Source: DATGMB01 sp035293845
GTDB lineage: Bacteria; Acidobacteriota; Terriglobia; Bryobacterales; Bryobacteraceae
Reading direction: 5' to 3'
Length of the DNA stretch: 29,408 nt
NCBI GenBank assembly: GCA_035293845.1
Contig: DATGMB010000063.1
Coordinates: 1-29,408 of the forward strand
Shown here: one piece after another, positions 21,832 to 28,517 of the stretch
Numbering within the stretch: the first letter of the stretch is position 1
Layout of the letters: each line of letters starts with the position of its first letter
Program-made: the position numbers and the translations under genes
Notes under the pieces: model-generated
The model's database searches: none
Told to the model about the DNA's origin: nothing
The model's input: only the letters and a program-made list of their open reading frames with translations

Positions 21832-23229
21832 TTAGAAGCTGCTCCGCCGGCCCCGGATGCGGCCGGAGCGCGGAGTGAAACCTTCGTAGTGGCGCATGAT
21901 CAGTTGCGCCTCGATCTGGTTGATCGTGTCCATGGCCACGCCGACCACGATCAGCAGCGAGGTTCCGCCGAAGTAGAAGTTGACATTCAACCCTTCCAGT
22001 AACTGACGTGGCGCGACCCGGTCGAACCAGTTGCCCAACAGCGGCAGGTGCTGCAGGTGAATACCGGTGATCATGAGGTCCGGGATCACGCACAGCAGCG
22101 CCAGGTACAACCCGCCAACCACCGTGATCTTGGTCAGGATGTTGTTCATGTAATCGGCGGTGTTGCGGCCCGGCCGGATGCCCGGAATGAACCCGCCATA
22201 CTTGCGCATGTTATCGGCCGCTTCGTTGGGGTTGAAGATGATCGACACGTAGAAGAAGCAGAAGAAAATGATGCCGACCACGAACAGCAGGTAATAGATC
22301 GGCTCGCCCGGCGCGATGGCACCCAGCATGTGCGAAAGAATGTTGTTGTTCTTCACCCAGCTCATCAGCATCAACTGGCGCGGAAACGCCAGGATCGAGG
22401 AGGCGAAGATCGGCGGGATCACGCCGCCGGCGTTGACCTTGAGCGGCATGTGCGTTGACTGGCCGCCCATCACGCGACGGCCCACCACGCGCTTGGCGTA
22501 TTGCACCGGAATGCGGCGCTCGCCGCGCTCTACCAGTACGATGAACGCCACCACCGCGATCATCATCGCGATCAGCGCGATCAGCGTCAACGCGCCCCAC
22601 TCGTGCGTCACGAACACGTTGCGGTACAGGCTCTCAATCGCCCGCGGCAGGCCGACCACGATGCCGGCAAAAATGATCAGCGACATACCATTGCCCACGC
22701 CGCGTTCGGAAATCTGCTCGCCCAGCCACATGATGAACGCCGAGCCCGTGGTCAGTGAAAGGATAGTCAGGAAAACGAAGCCCCAGCCCGGGTTGATCAC
22801 GATGCCCTGCTGCATCGATTGCAGACCCTGGGCAATGCCGAACGACTGGATCACCGACAGAATGATGGTCAGGTAGCGGGTCCACTGCGTGATCTTGCGC
22901 CGCCCGAGTTCGCCCTCCTTCTGCAGCTTCTCGAGCGTCGGCACCACGACCGTCATCAACTGCAGGATGATCGACGCCGTAATATACGGCATGATGCCCA
23001 GCGCGAAGATCGTCAGCCGGCGGATGTTGCCGCCGGCGAACAGATCGAAAAAGCCGAAGATCGAACCCTGCTGCGACGAGAAGAAATCTGCCCAACGCTG
23101 CAGGTTGATGCCGGGGGTCGGGATCTGGCTGCCCAGACGATACACCGCGAGCAGCCCCAGCGTGAACAAGAGCCGCTTGCGGAGGTCCGGAACGCGAAAC
23201 ATGTTCGCGAATGCTTCAAAAAACTTCAT
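21832..23229 (-). CDS. secY: protein translocase subunit SecY
   Basis: SecY forms the protein-conducting channel for secretion and membrane insertion. The 465-residue product has about ten membrane helices. Hallmarks are RLGSQIPTPGI (plug region), the GIMPYITASIILQL helix 2, GERRIPVQYAKR before helix 6, PLKVNAGGVIPPIFASS and the cytoplasmic FNPNEAADNMRKYGGFIPGIRPG loop that touches the ribosome and SecA. The C-terminus is basic (SGRIRGRRSSF). Preceded by rplO, followed by adk. Confidence 0.98.
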   Translation of the reverse strand: MKFFEAFANMFRVPDLRKRLLFTLGLLAVYRLGSQIPTPGINLQRWADFFSSQQGSIFGFFDLFAGGNIRRLTIFALGIMPYITASIILQLMTVVVPTLEKLQKEGELGRRKITQWTRYLTIILSVIQSFGIAQGLQSMQQGIVINPGWGFVFLTILSLTTGSAFIMWLGEQISERGVGNGMSLIIFAGIVVGLPRAIESLYRNVFVTHEWGALTLIALIAMMIAVVAFIVLVERGERRIPVQYAKRVVGRRVMGGQSTHMPLKVNAGGVIPPIFASSILAFPRQLMLMSWVKNNNILSHMLGAIAPGEPIYYLLFVVGIIFFCFFYVSIIFNPNEAADNMRKYGGFIPGIRPGRNTADYMNNILTKITVVGGLYLALLCVIPDLMITGIHLQHLPLLGNWFDRVAPRQLLEGLNVNFYFGGTSLLIVVGVAMDTINQIEAQLIMRHYEGFTPRSGRIRGRRSSF

Positions 23230-23269
23230 GGTTACCTTAATCGTACCGCGCCTTCCGGCCGCGGCTCTG

Positions 23270-23728
23270 CTACTGCTGCGGTTGCGCGCCGCCGACGACC
23301 TTCGCGGCGCCCCCGGCCTGCTGAATCTTCTCCACCGCCGACTTCGAAAACTGGTGCGCCTCGACCGTGATCTTCCGGGTCAACTGGCCGGTCCCGAGAA
23401 CTTTGAGGCCATCGCCGAGCTTGCGGATGACTCCCAGCTCCATCAGCCGGTCGGCATTGAAGCTGTCGCCCTCGAGCTTCTCCAGCCGGCCGAGGTTGAC
23501 GATCGCGTACTCCTTCTTGAAAATATTCGTAAAACCGCGTTTCGGCAGCCGCCGGTGCAGCGGCATCTGGCCGCCCTCGAAACCGCGCTTCTGGCTGAAG
23601 CCGGTGCCGGCGTGCTGGCCTTTATGGCCGCGGGCCGAAGTCTTGCCGTGTCCGGAGCCCATGCCGCGGCCGATGCGCTTGGGCGCGTGCTTCTGTCCGG
23701 CGGGGGGACGCAAATCGCTCAGGTTCAT
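23270..23728 (-). CDS. rplO: 50S ribosomal protein L15
   Basis: L15 is a late-assembly protein of the large subunit's central protuberance side. The 152-residue product starts MNLSDLRPPAGQKHAPKRIG and carries the glycine/lysine-rich loop (GRGMGSGHGKTSARGHKGQ) and FEGGQMPLHRRLPKRGF. The C-terminal half (LEGDSFNADRL, GVIRKLGDGLKVLG) fits. Ends AQPQQ. Two bases separate it from rpmD and 40 bases from secY. Confidence 0.98.
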   Translation of the reverse strand: MNLSDLRPPAGQKHAPKRIGRGMGSGHGKTSARGHKGQHAGTGFSQKRGFEGGQMPLHRRLPKRGFTNIFKKEYAIVNLGRLEKLEGDSFNADRLMELGVIRKLGDGLKVLGTGQLTRKITVEAHQFSKSAVEKIQQAGGAAKVVGGAQPQQ

Positions 23729-23730
23729 AG

Positions 23731-23913
23731 TTACTCCACCACTTCCAACAGGTGCGGCACCTTCTTGACCATGCCCCGGAAAACCGGGGTATCCGGGCGC
23801 TCCACCACCTGATTGAGTTTGCGCAGGCCGAGCCCCTTCACCACCCGCTTGTGGGCTTCCGGAGTGCAGATCGGACTGCGCACCAGCTTGATTTTGATCT
23901 TCCCTTCCGCCAT
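23731..23913 (-). CDS. rpmD: 50S ribosomal protein L30
   Basis: The 60-residue product reads MAEGKIKIKLVRSPI...LRKLNQVVERPDTPVFRGMVKKVPHLLEV, the classic short bacterial L30. It sits between rpsE and rplO. Its ATG shares a base with the rpsE stop (TAATG), indicating coupled translation. The frame continues upstream inside rpsE but only as an overlap. Confidence 0.97.
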   Translation of the reverse strand: MAEGKIKIKLVRSPICTPEAHKRVVKGLGLRKLNQVVERPDTPVFRGMVKKVPHLLEVVE

Positions 23914-24422
23914 TACAGTTTCTCCACCGCGACGCCGCGCATTTCGGCGACGGCGCTCTTTTCGCGCAGGCTCTCGAGCGCGACGATCGTCGCCTTCACC
24001 ACGTTGTGCGGATTGCGCCGGCCGATCGACTTCGTCAGCACATTGGGAATCCCGCATGCCGTAATGACCGCGCGCACCGCGCCACCCGCAATGACGCCCG
24101 TGCCTTCCGGCGCCGGCTTCAACAGAACCTGCGAGCTCGCATAGCAGCCGAGCACCTGGTGCGGAATCGTGGTATCGAGCGAGTTGACGCGCCGCAGTCC
24201 CTTCTTGGCCGCCTCGATGCCCTTGCGGATCGCCGACGGCACTTCCTTCGCCTTCCCCACTCCGTAGCCGACCACCTTGGCCGACGGGTCGCCGATGACG
24301 ACCAGCGCGGAAAAGCTGAGATTCTTGCCGCCCTTCACCACCTTGGTGACGCGGTTGATGGCCACCACCTGCTCCTTCAGGTTCAGGTTGGCCGGGTCGA
24401 TGCGTTTGACTGACGTCGTCAT
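23913..24422 (-). CDS. rpsE: 30S ribosomal protein S5
   Basis: S5 helps keep decoding accurate and contacts S4 and S8. The 169-residue product has the double-stranded-RNA-binding-like N-terminal domain (LKEQVVAINRVTKVVKGGKNLSFSALVV, GDPSAKVVGYGVGKAKEVPSAI) and the C-terminal domain (TIPHQVLG, LLKPAPEGTGVIAGGAVRAV). CYASSQ replaces the usual RYGAGK in the loop before it, a mild oddity. Coupled to rpmD; the start lies three bases after rplR. Confidence 0.98.
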   Translation of the reverse strand: MTTSVKRIDPANLNLKEQVVAINRVTKVVKGGKNLSFSALVVIGDPSAKVVGYGVGKAKEVPSAIRKGIEAAKKGLRRVNSLDTTIPHQVLGCYASSQVLLKPAPEGTGVIAGGAVRAVITACGIPNVLTKSIGRRNPHNVVKATIVALESLREKSAVAEMRGVAVEKL

Positions 24423-24425
24423 GAA

Positions 24426-24785
24426 TTAAAACTCCAGTCCCGCGGCCCGGGCGGCTTCGGCCAGCGCCTTGACGCGGCCGTGATACGCGTAGCCGCCGCG
24501 GTCGAAGACCACCCGCGTGACTCCTTTTTCCTTGGCCCGTTGCGCCACGAGGGTGCCGATGGTCTTGGCCGCCGCCACGTTGCCGCCGTTCGTCCTCGCG
24601 CCCTTATCGACCGACGACGCCGACACAAGCGTGACGCCCTTGGTGTCATCGATGACCTGCGCGTAGATGTGCGCCACGCTGCGGAACACGGCGAGACGCG
24701 GCCGCTCCGTGGTCCCCGCCAGTTTGCGGCGGATGCGCTTGTGAATGCGCGAGCGAATTTCCTTCTTATCGGGATTGCGAATCAT
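24426..24785 (-). CDS. rplR: 50S ribosomal protein L18
   Basis: L18 brings 5S rRNA to the large subunit. The 119-residue product has a basic N-terminus (RIHKRIRRKLAGTTERPRL), AVFRSVAHIYAQVIDD, the ANGGNVAAAKTIGTLVAQ-like helix and ends RGGYAYHGRVKALAEAARAAGLEF in parts typical of the family. Its ATG overlaps the rplF stop by four bases (ATGA). Confidence 0.98.
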   Translation of the reverse strand: MIRNPDKKEIRSRIHKRIRRKLAGTTERPRLAVFRSVAHIYAQVIDDTKGVTLVSASSVDKGARTNGGNVAAAKTIGTLVAQRAKEKGVTRVVFDRGGYAYHGRVKALAEAARAAGLEF

Positions 24786-25318
24786 TTGCCACCCGCCCCG
24801 GTCTTTCCGACCTTCTTGCGCAACACTTCGCCGGTGTACCGGACGCCCTTGTTCTTGTACGGGTCCGGCTTGCGAAGCGCGCGGATATTGGCGGCCACCT
24901 GGCCGAGCAACTGCCGGTCATGTCCGGAGAGGATCAGGTGCGTCTGCTTATCGACCTTCAGATCGACCCCGTCCGGCAGCAGGAACTCGATGGGATGCGA
25001 ATAGCCGAGCGTGAATGTCGCGATCTTGCCCTTCACGTCCGCGCGATAGCCGATACCCACGATGTCGAGCTCGCGGGTAAACCCGGTCGAGACGCCCTGC
25101 ACCGCATTCGCCGCCAGCGCCCGCGTCAGCCCGTGCAGCGCCGCATGCTCGTCGGAGGCGCGCTTCACCTCCAGCCGCCCGTCGGCCTGCTCGATCGTGA
25201 TGCCCGACGGGATCGGCACCGTGAGCTTCCCTTTCGGACCGGTCACTTCCAGTTGTTCGCCGATCTGAACCTTGACGCCGCCCGGCAGCGGGATCGGCTT
25301 CTTACCAATTCGAGACAT
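24782..25318 (-). CDS. rplF: 50S ribosomal protein L6
   Basis: L6 lies near the factor-binding site of the large subunit. The 178-residue product starts MSRIGKKPIPLPGGVKVQ, with GPKGKLTVPIP and the C-terminal SGHDRQLLGQVAANIRALRKPDPYKNKGVRY motif. The start at 25318 was chosen for the MSRIGK N-terminus and an AAGGA seven bases upstream; the frame runs on to 25336 but adds only MKKDSV. The AAGGA is part of the border shared by several repeat copies (see 25334-25404). Confidence 0.98.
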   Translation of the reverse strand: MSRIGKKPIPLPGGVKVQIGEQLEVTGPKGKLTVPIPSGITIEQADGRLEVKRASDEHAALHGLTRALAANAVQGVSTGFTRELDIVGIGYRADVKGKIATFTLGYSHPIEFLLPDGVDLKVDKQTHLILSGHDRQLLGQVAANIRALRKPDPYKNKGVRYTGEVLRKKVGKTGAGGK

Positions 25319-25333
25319 TACAGAGTCCTTTTT

Positions 25334-25404
25334 CACCGTCGAGACACAGAGGCGCAGAGAAAACCTTGCCCTGGTTTCCTCGGCGACTCGGCGTCTCGGC
25401 GGTT
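25334..25404. repeat. palindromic repeat (GAGACGCCGAG family) between rpsH and rplF
   Basis: Arms 25334-25365 and 25373-25404 are reverse complements at about 25 of 32 positions around a 7-base loop. On the transcript the outer end reads CGGTGAAAAAGGA, the last bases of which serve as the rplF ribosome site. The same border is seen before rpsN and rpmC. Confidence 0.87.
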
Positions 25405-25422
25405 AAAATCATTTCCTCAGCC

Positions 25423-25818
25423 TCACCACACCCGGCACAGAATCTCGCCGCCGACGTGCTCCTTGTGGGCGTCGCGGCCGGTCATCACGCCGCGGGGGGT
25501 CGTCAGAATATTGATCCCGAGCCCGCCCAGCACGCGCGGGATCTCGGTCTGGCCGACATACACCCGGCACCCCGGCCGCGACACACGCTCGATCGCCGAA
25601 ATCACCGGCGCATTGTTGGGCCCGTATTTGAGGTAGATCTTGATCGTCTTCTTGGCGCCTTCCTCGGCCACCTTGAAGTTCATGATGTACCCCTCTTCCT
25701 TCAGAATGCGGGCGATTTCCGTCTTCAGCTTCGATGCCGGCACGTCCACCTTCGGGTGGCGCGCCTGGATCGCGTTGCGCACGCGCGTCAGCATGTCGGC
25801 AATGGGATCGCTTGTCAT
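25423..25818 (-). CDS. rpsH: 30S ribosomal protein S8
   Basis: S8 binds 16S helix 21 and in E. coli represses the spc operon. The 131-residue product starts MTSDPIADMLTRVRNAIQAR and has KTEIARILKEEGYI, RVSRPGCRVYVG and the C-terminal GILTTPRGVMTGRDA-like run followed by GGEILCRVW. The upstream extension of the frame is not protein-like; ATG at 25818 chosen. Eight bases after rpsN. Confidence 0.98.
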   Translation of the reverse strand: MTSDPIADMLTRVRNAIQARHPKVDVPASKLKTEIARILKEEGYIMNFKVAEEGAKKTIKIYLKYGPNNAPVISAIERVSRPGCRVYVGQTEIPRVLGGLGINILTTPRGVMTGRDAHKEHVGGEILCRVW

Positions 25819-25826
25819 AACACTCC

Positions 25827-26036
25827 TTACCAGCTCGCCTTGATCACGCCCGGAATCTCGCCGTTCAGCGCGAGTTGGCGGAAGCACAGGCGGCAAATGC
25901 CGAATTTGCGCAAAAAGGCGCGCGGGCGCCCGCAGCGCCAGCAGCGGTTGCGATGCCGGCATTGCAGCTTCGGCGTCTTCGCCTTGCGGGCCTTCTCCAG
26001 TTTCAGGTCTTTCGCGATCTTGGCGGTTGTGGCCAT
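25827..26036 (-). CDS. rpsN: 30S ribosomal protein S14, zinc-binding type
   Basis: The 69-residue product is the short Z form of S14: C32 and C35 (RCWRCGRPR) with C48 and C51 (GICRLCFRQL) form a zinc ribbon, ending GEIPGVIKASW. It is a few residues longer than the usual 61 because of a lysine/alanine-rich N-terminus. An AGGA lies nine bases before the ATG, right after the repeat at 26051-26121. Confidence 0.97.
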   Translation of the reverse strand: MATTAKIAKDLKLEKARKAKTPKLQCRHRNRCWRCGRPRAFLRKFGICRLCFRQLALNGEIPGVIKASW

Positions 26037-26050
26037 TTCAAATCCTTATT

Positions 26051-26121
26051 CACCGCCGAGACGTCGAGGCGCTGAGAAAACCCCAATCATCTCTTCTCTG
26101 CGTCTCTGCCTCTCGGCGGTT
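26051..26121. repeat. palindromic repeat (GAGACG/CTCTGCG family) between rplE and rpsN
   Basis: Arms 26051-26078 and 26094-26121 are reverse complements at about 22 of 28 positions, loop 15 bases. On the transcript the border reads GGTGAATAAGGA before rpsN, close to the sequence before rplF. The two arms are related to each other and to the copies at 25334 and 27989. Confidence 0.85.
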
Positions 26122-26132
26122 AATTTCATAAC

Positions 26133-26675
26133 CTATTGCCTAAACGGCATCCCCATCTGGCGCAGCAGCGCCAGGCCTTCCGCATCGGTGCGGGCGGTGG
26201 TGGTGATGGAAATGTTCATGCCCTTGGTCTTCTCGACCTTGGCGTAGTCGATCTCCGGAAAAATCAACTGGTCCTTGACGCCCAGCGTGTAATTGCCGCG
26301 GCCGTCGAAACTCTTCGTCGAAACCCCGCGGAAATCGCGGACGCGCGGCAGCGCCACGTTCACCAGGCGGTCCAGGAACTCGTACATGCGGTCGCCACGC
26401 AGCGTCACCATGCACCCGATCGACTGCCCTTCGCGCAGCTTGAACTGCGAGATCGACTTGGTCGCCTTGGTGACCACCGGTTTCTGGCCGGCGATCGCGC
26501 CCAGCTCCGCCACCGCGCCGTCCATCAGCTTCGCGTTCTGCGTGGCCTCGCCCAACCCGATGTTGATCGAGATCTTCGCGATCTTCGGCACCGCCATAAC
26601 GTTCGTGTACCCGAACTCTTTGGTCAGCGCCGGAACCACCTTCTTCTGATAGTGCTCTCTCAAACGTGCTGCCAT
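26133..26675 (-). CDS. rplE: 50S ribosomal protein L5
   Basis: L5 anchors 5S rRNA and contacts P-site tRNA and S13. The 180-residue product starts MAARLREHYQKKVVPALTKEF, with PKIAKISINIGLGEATQNAK, GQKPVVTKATKSI, REGQSIGCMVTLRG, and ends MGMPFRQ, the standard C-terminus. The open frame runs upstream to 26792 inside rplX; ATG at 26675 chosen for the family N-terminus. Eight bases after rplX. Confidence 0.98.
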   Translation of the reverse strand: MAARLREHYQKKVVPALTKEFGYTNVMAVPKIAKISINIGLGEATQNAKLMDGAVAELGAIAGQKPVVTKATKSISQFKLREGQSIGCMVTLRGDRMYEFLDRLVNVALPRVRDFRGVSTKSFDGRGNYTLGVKDQLIFPEIDYAKVEKTKGMNISITTTARTDAEGLALLRQMGMPFRQ

Positions 26676-26683
26676 GGAATCCT

Positions 26684-27055
26684 CTATTTCCTGTCGAGCG
26701 TCTGCCCGCACTTGCGGCAGACCCGCGTGCGGCGCTGGCCGCCTCCGGGAAGCTGTTCGACATGGTGCGCGATCCGCACCGCCTTGTTGCACCCCGGGCA
26801 GACGATCATCAGGTTCGAGACCGCGACCGGGCTCTCCCGCTCCGCGATGCCGCCCTTGATCTGCTTGGCCGGGTTCGGGCGGGTGTGCCGCTTGATCATC
26901 ATCACGTGCTCGACCAGAACGCGGCCAGTCGTGCGGTCGATGCCCAACACGCGCCCCGTCTTGCCCGAGTCGCGCCCGGCGATCACCTTCACCGTATCGT
27001 CCTTCTTGAGATCGATGCGAACCGGTTCGGCCGGTTTCCGTTTTGCGATTGCCAT
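26684..27055 (-). CDS. rplX: 50S ribosomal protein L24 with a C-terminal zinc ribbon
   Basis: L24 starts large-subunit assembly at the 23S 5' end. The 123-residue product has the KOW core (LKKDDTVKVIAGRDSGKTGRV) and HTRPNPAKQIKGGIAERESPV. A C-terminal extension carries two knuckles, CPGC and CRKCG, a likely zinc ribbon. This extended form is known in several phyla and is longer than the 100-105 residues of E. coli. ATG shares one base with the rplN stop (TGATG). Confidence 0.97.
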   Translation of the reverse strand: MAIAKRKPAEPVRIDLKKDDTVKVIAGRDSGKTGRVLGIDRTTGRVLVEHVMMIKRHTRPNPAKQIKGGIAERESPVAVSNLMIVCPGCNKAVRIAHHVEQLPGGGQRRTRVCRKCGQTLDRK

Positions 27056-27423
27056 CAGATTACCTCGGGGGCGAGCGACACGATCTTCATGAACTTCTTG
27101 TCGCGCAGTTCGCGCGCCACCGGCCCGAACACGCGCGTGCCGACCGGCTCGCCCACTTCATTGATCAGCACGGCGGCGTTCGAATCGAAGCGGATGTAGG
27201 TTCCATCCTTGCGCCGCGTCTCCTTGCGCATGCGGACGATCACGCAGCGCACCACCTTCCCCTTCTTGATCGCCGAATCGGGGGCGGCTTCCTTCACGCT
27301 GGCGGTGATCACATCGCCCAGGCCGGCGCGCAGCCCGAGGTCGCCGCCACGCGGCAGAATGCACGAAAGCTTCCGCGCGCCGCTGTTATCGGCCACCTCG
27401 AGAATGGTTCGCATTCCAATCAT
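27055..27423 (-). CDS. rplN: 50S ribosomal protein L14
   Basis: L14 forms an intersubunit bridge near L19. The 122-residue product starts MIGMRTILEVADNSGARKLSCI, with ASVKEAAPDSAIKKGKVVRCVIVR and DGTYIRFDSNAAVLIN, ending SLAPEVI. It is the standard length. Twenty-five bases separate it from rpsQ; its stop overlaps the rplX start by one base. Confidence 0.98.
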   Translation of the reverse strand: MIGMRTILEVADNSGARKLSCILPRGGDLGLRAGLGDVITASVKEAAPDSAIKKGKVVRCVIVRMRKETRRKDGTYIRFDSNAAVLINEVGEPVGTRVFGPVARELRDKKFMKIVSLAPEVI

Positions 27424-27448
27424 AAGAGCTCCACAGTCCTTCCCGTCC

Positions 27449-27763
27449 TCAAGCCTTCACATCCAGATCCGAAGGCTGCGCGCCCACCTGCGCGGCGCGG
27501 CGCACGACCTCGGCCAGCCGCCACCGCTTCAGCTTGCTGAGCGGGCGGCACTCCACGATGCGCACCATATCGCCCATCCGCGCCGTGCCTTCTTCGTCGT
27601 GCGCGTAGAACTTTTTGCGCCGCGCCACAATCCTCTTGTACAGCGGATGCGGCACGCGCCGGCTGACTTCGACCACAATCGTCTTGGCCATCTTGGTCGA
27701 GACCACTTGGCCGATCTTCTCGTTTTTCAGGCCCGCGGCTCCCTGCGTTTGCGCTTCTGCCAT
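27449..27763 (-). CDS. rpsQ: 30S ribosomal protein S17
   Basis: S17 is a primary binder of the 16S 5' domain. The 104-residue product has the OB-fold core IGQVVSTKMAKTIVVEVSRR, VPHPLYKRIVARRKKFYAHD and MGDMVRIVECRPLSKLKRWRLAEV. A short N-terminal (MAEAQTQGAAGLKNEK) and a C-terminal extension (RRAAQVGAQPSDLDVKA) make it longer than the usual 85. One base after rpmC. Confidence 0.97.
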   Translation of the reverse strand: MAEAQTQGAAGLKNEKIGQVVSTKMAKTIVVEVSRRVPHPLYKRIVARRKKFYAHDEEGTARMGDMVRIVECRPLSKLKRWRLAEVVRRAAQVGAQPSDLDVKA

Positions 27764-27764
27764 C

Positions 27765-27968
27765 TTATTTCTCCGCTCCCGCCAGCTCCCGCTCGCGCAG
27801 CACGGTGTGGATGCGGGCGCGGTCCTTCTTCATGTTGCGGATCTTCTTCAAACCGTCGGTCTGCCCCATCCTCAACTGAAATTGAAGACGAAACATCTGC
27901 TCATCCATGTCCTTCAGATGGTTCTTGAGCGCCGCGTCGTCGAGATCGCGAATTTCCCGGATTTTCAT
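27765..27968 (-). CDS. rpmC: 50S ribosomal protein L29
   Basis: L29 sits at the tunnel exit beside L23. The 67-residue product starts MKIREIRDLDDAALKNHLKD and has MFRLQFQLRMGQTDGLKKIRNMKKDRARI, the helix pair of the family. Preceded by the repeat at 27989-28081, followed closely by rpsQ. Confidence 0.97.
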   Translation of the reverse strand: MKIREIRDLDDAALKNHLKDMDEQMFRLQFQLRMGQTDGLKKIRNMKKDRARIHTVLRERELAGAEK

Positions 27969-27988
27969 AAAATCCTCAGACTCCTCTT

Positions 27989-28081
27989 CACCGCGGAGAC
28001 ACGGAGGACACTGAGGTTACGCGGAGAAAAACCCCAAGGAATTCTCTGCGCGGCCTCTGCGCTCTCTGCGTCTCTGCGGTG
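27989..28081. repeat. long palindromic repeat (GCAGAGAC/GGAGACAC family) between rplP and rpmC
   Basis: Arms 27989-28028 and 28042-28081 are reverse complements over 40 positions with about ten mismatches, loop 13 bases; the arms are richly GCAGAG-like. It is a near relative of the copies at 16647 and 21746. The border before rpmC reads GCGGTGAAGAGGA, again with a purine-rich stretch near the next start. Confidence 0.87.
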
Positions 28082-28094
28082 GGTTTTCATTCCT

Positions 28095-28511
28095 TTACGC
28101 CACGTCCTCCCGGCTCACAAACCGGGTCTTGATCGCCAGCTTGTGCGCCGCCAGGCGGATCGCCGCTTCCGCCGTCGGGCGGTCGACTCCCTCCATCTCG
28201 AACAGCACCTTGCCGGGCCGGACCACCGCGACCCACTGCTCCGGCGCGCCCTTGCCCTTACCCATACGGGTTTCGGCGGGCTTCTTCGTAATCGGCTTAT
28301 CGGGGAAGAGCCGGATCCACACCTTGCCCCCACGCTTGATCGAACGGGTCATGGCGACACGCGCCGCCTCAATTTGCCGGTCCGTCACCCAGCCGCACTC
28401 GAGCGCCTTCAGGCCGAAATCGCCGAACGCGATCGTCGAACCGCGCCACGCCTTGCCGGCCATGCGGCCGCGCTGCTGCTTCCGGTACTTCACCTTCTTG
28501 GGCATCATCAT
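28095..28511 (-). CDS. rplP: 50S ribosomal protein L16
   Basis: L16 shapes the A site of the large subunit. The 138-residue product starts MMMPKKVKYRKQQRGRMAGK and has GSTIAFGDFGLKALECGWVT, RGGKVWIRLFPDKPITKKPAE, TRMGKGKGAPEQWVAVVRPG and ends REDVA. Standard length; six bases after rpsC. Confidence 0.98.
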   Translation of the reverse strand: MMMPKKVKYRKQQRGRMAGKAWRGSTIAFGDFGLKALECGWVTDRQIEAARVAMTRSIKRGGKVWIRLFPDKPITKKPAETRMGKGKGAPEQWVAVVRPGKVLFEMEGVDRPTAEAAIRLAAHKLAIKTRFVSREDVA

Positions 28512-28517
28512 GGCGGT

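Noticed and set aside
25334..28081. Could the GCAGAG repeats be a CRISPR array?
   Set aside because: They are isolated inverted repeats kilobases apart, without regular spacers or cas genes.
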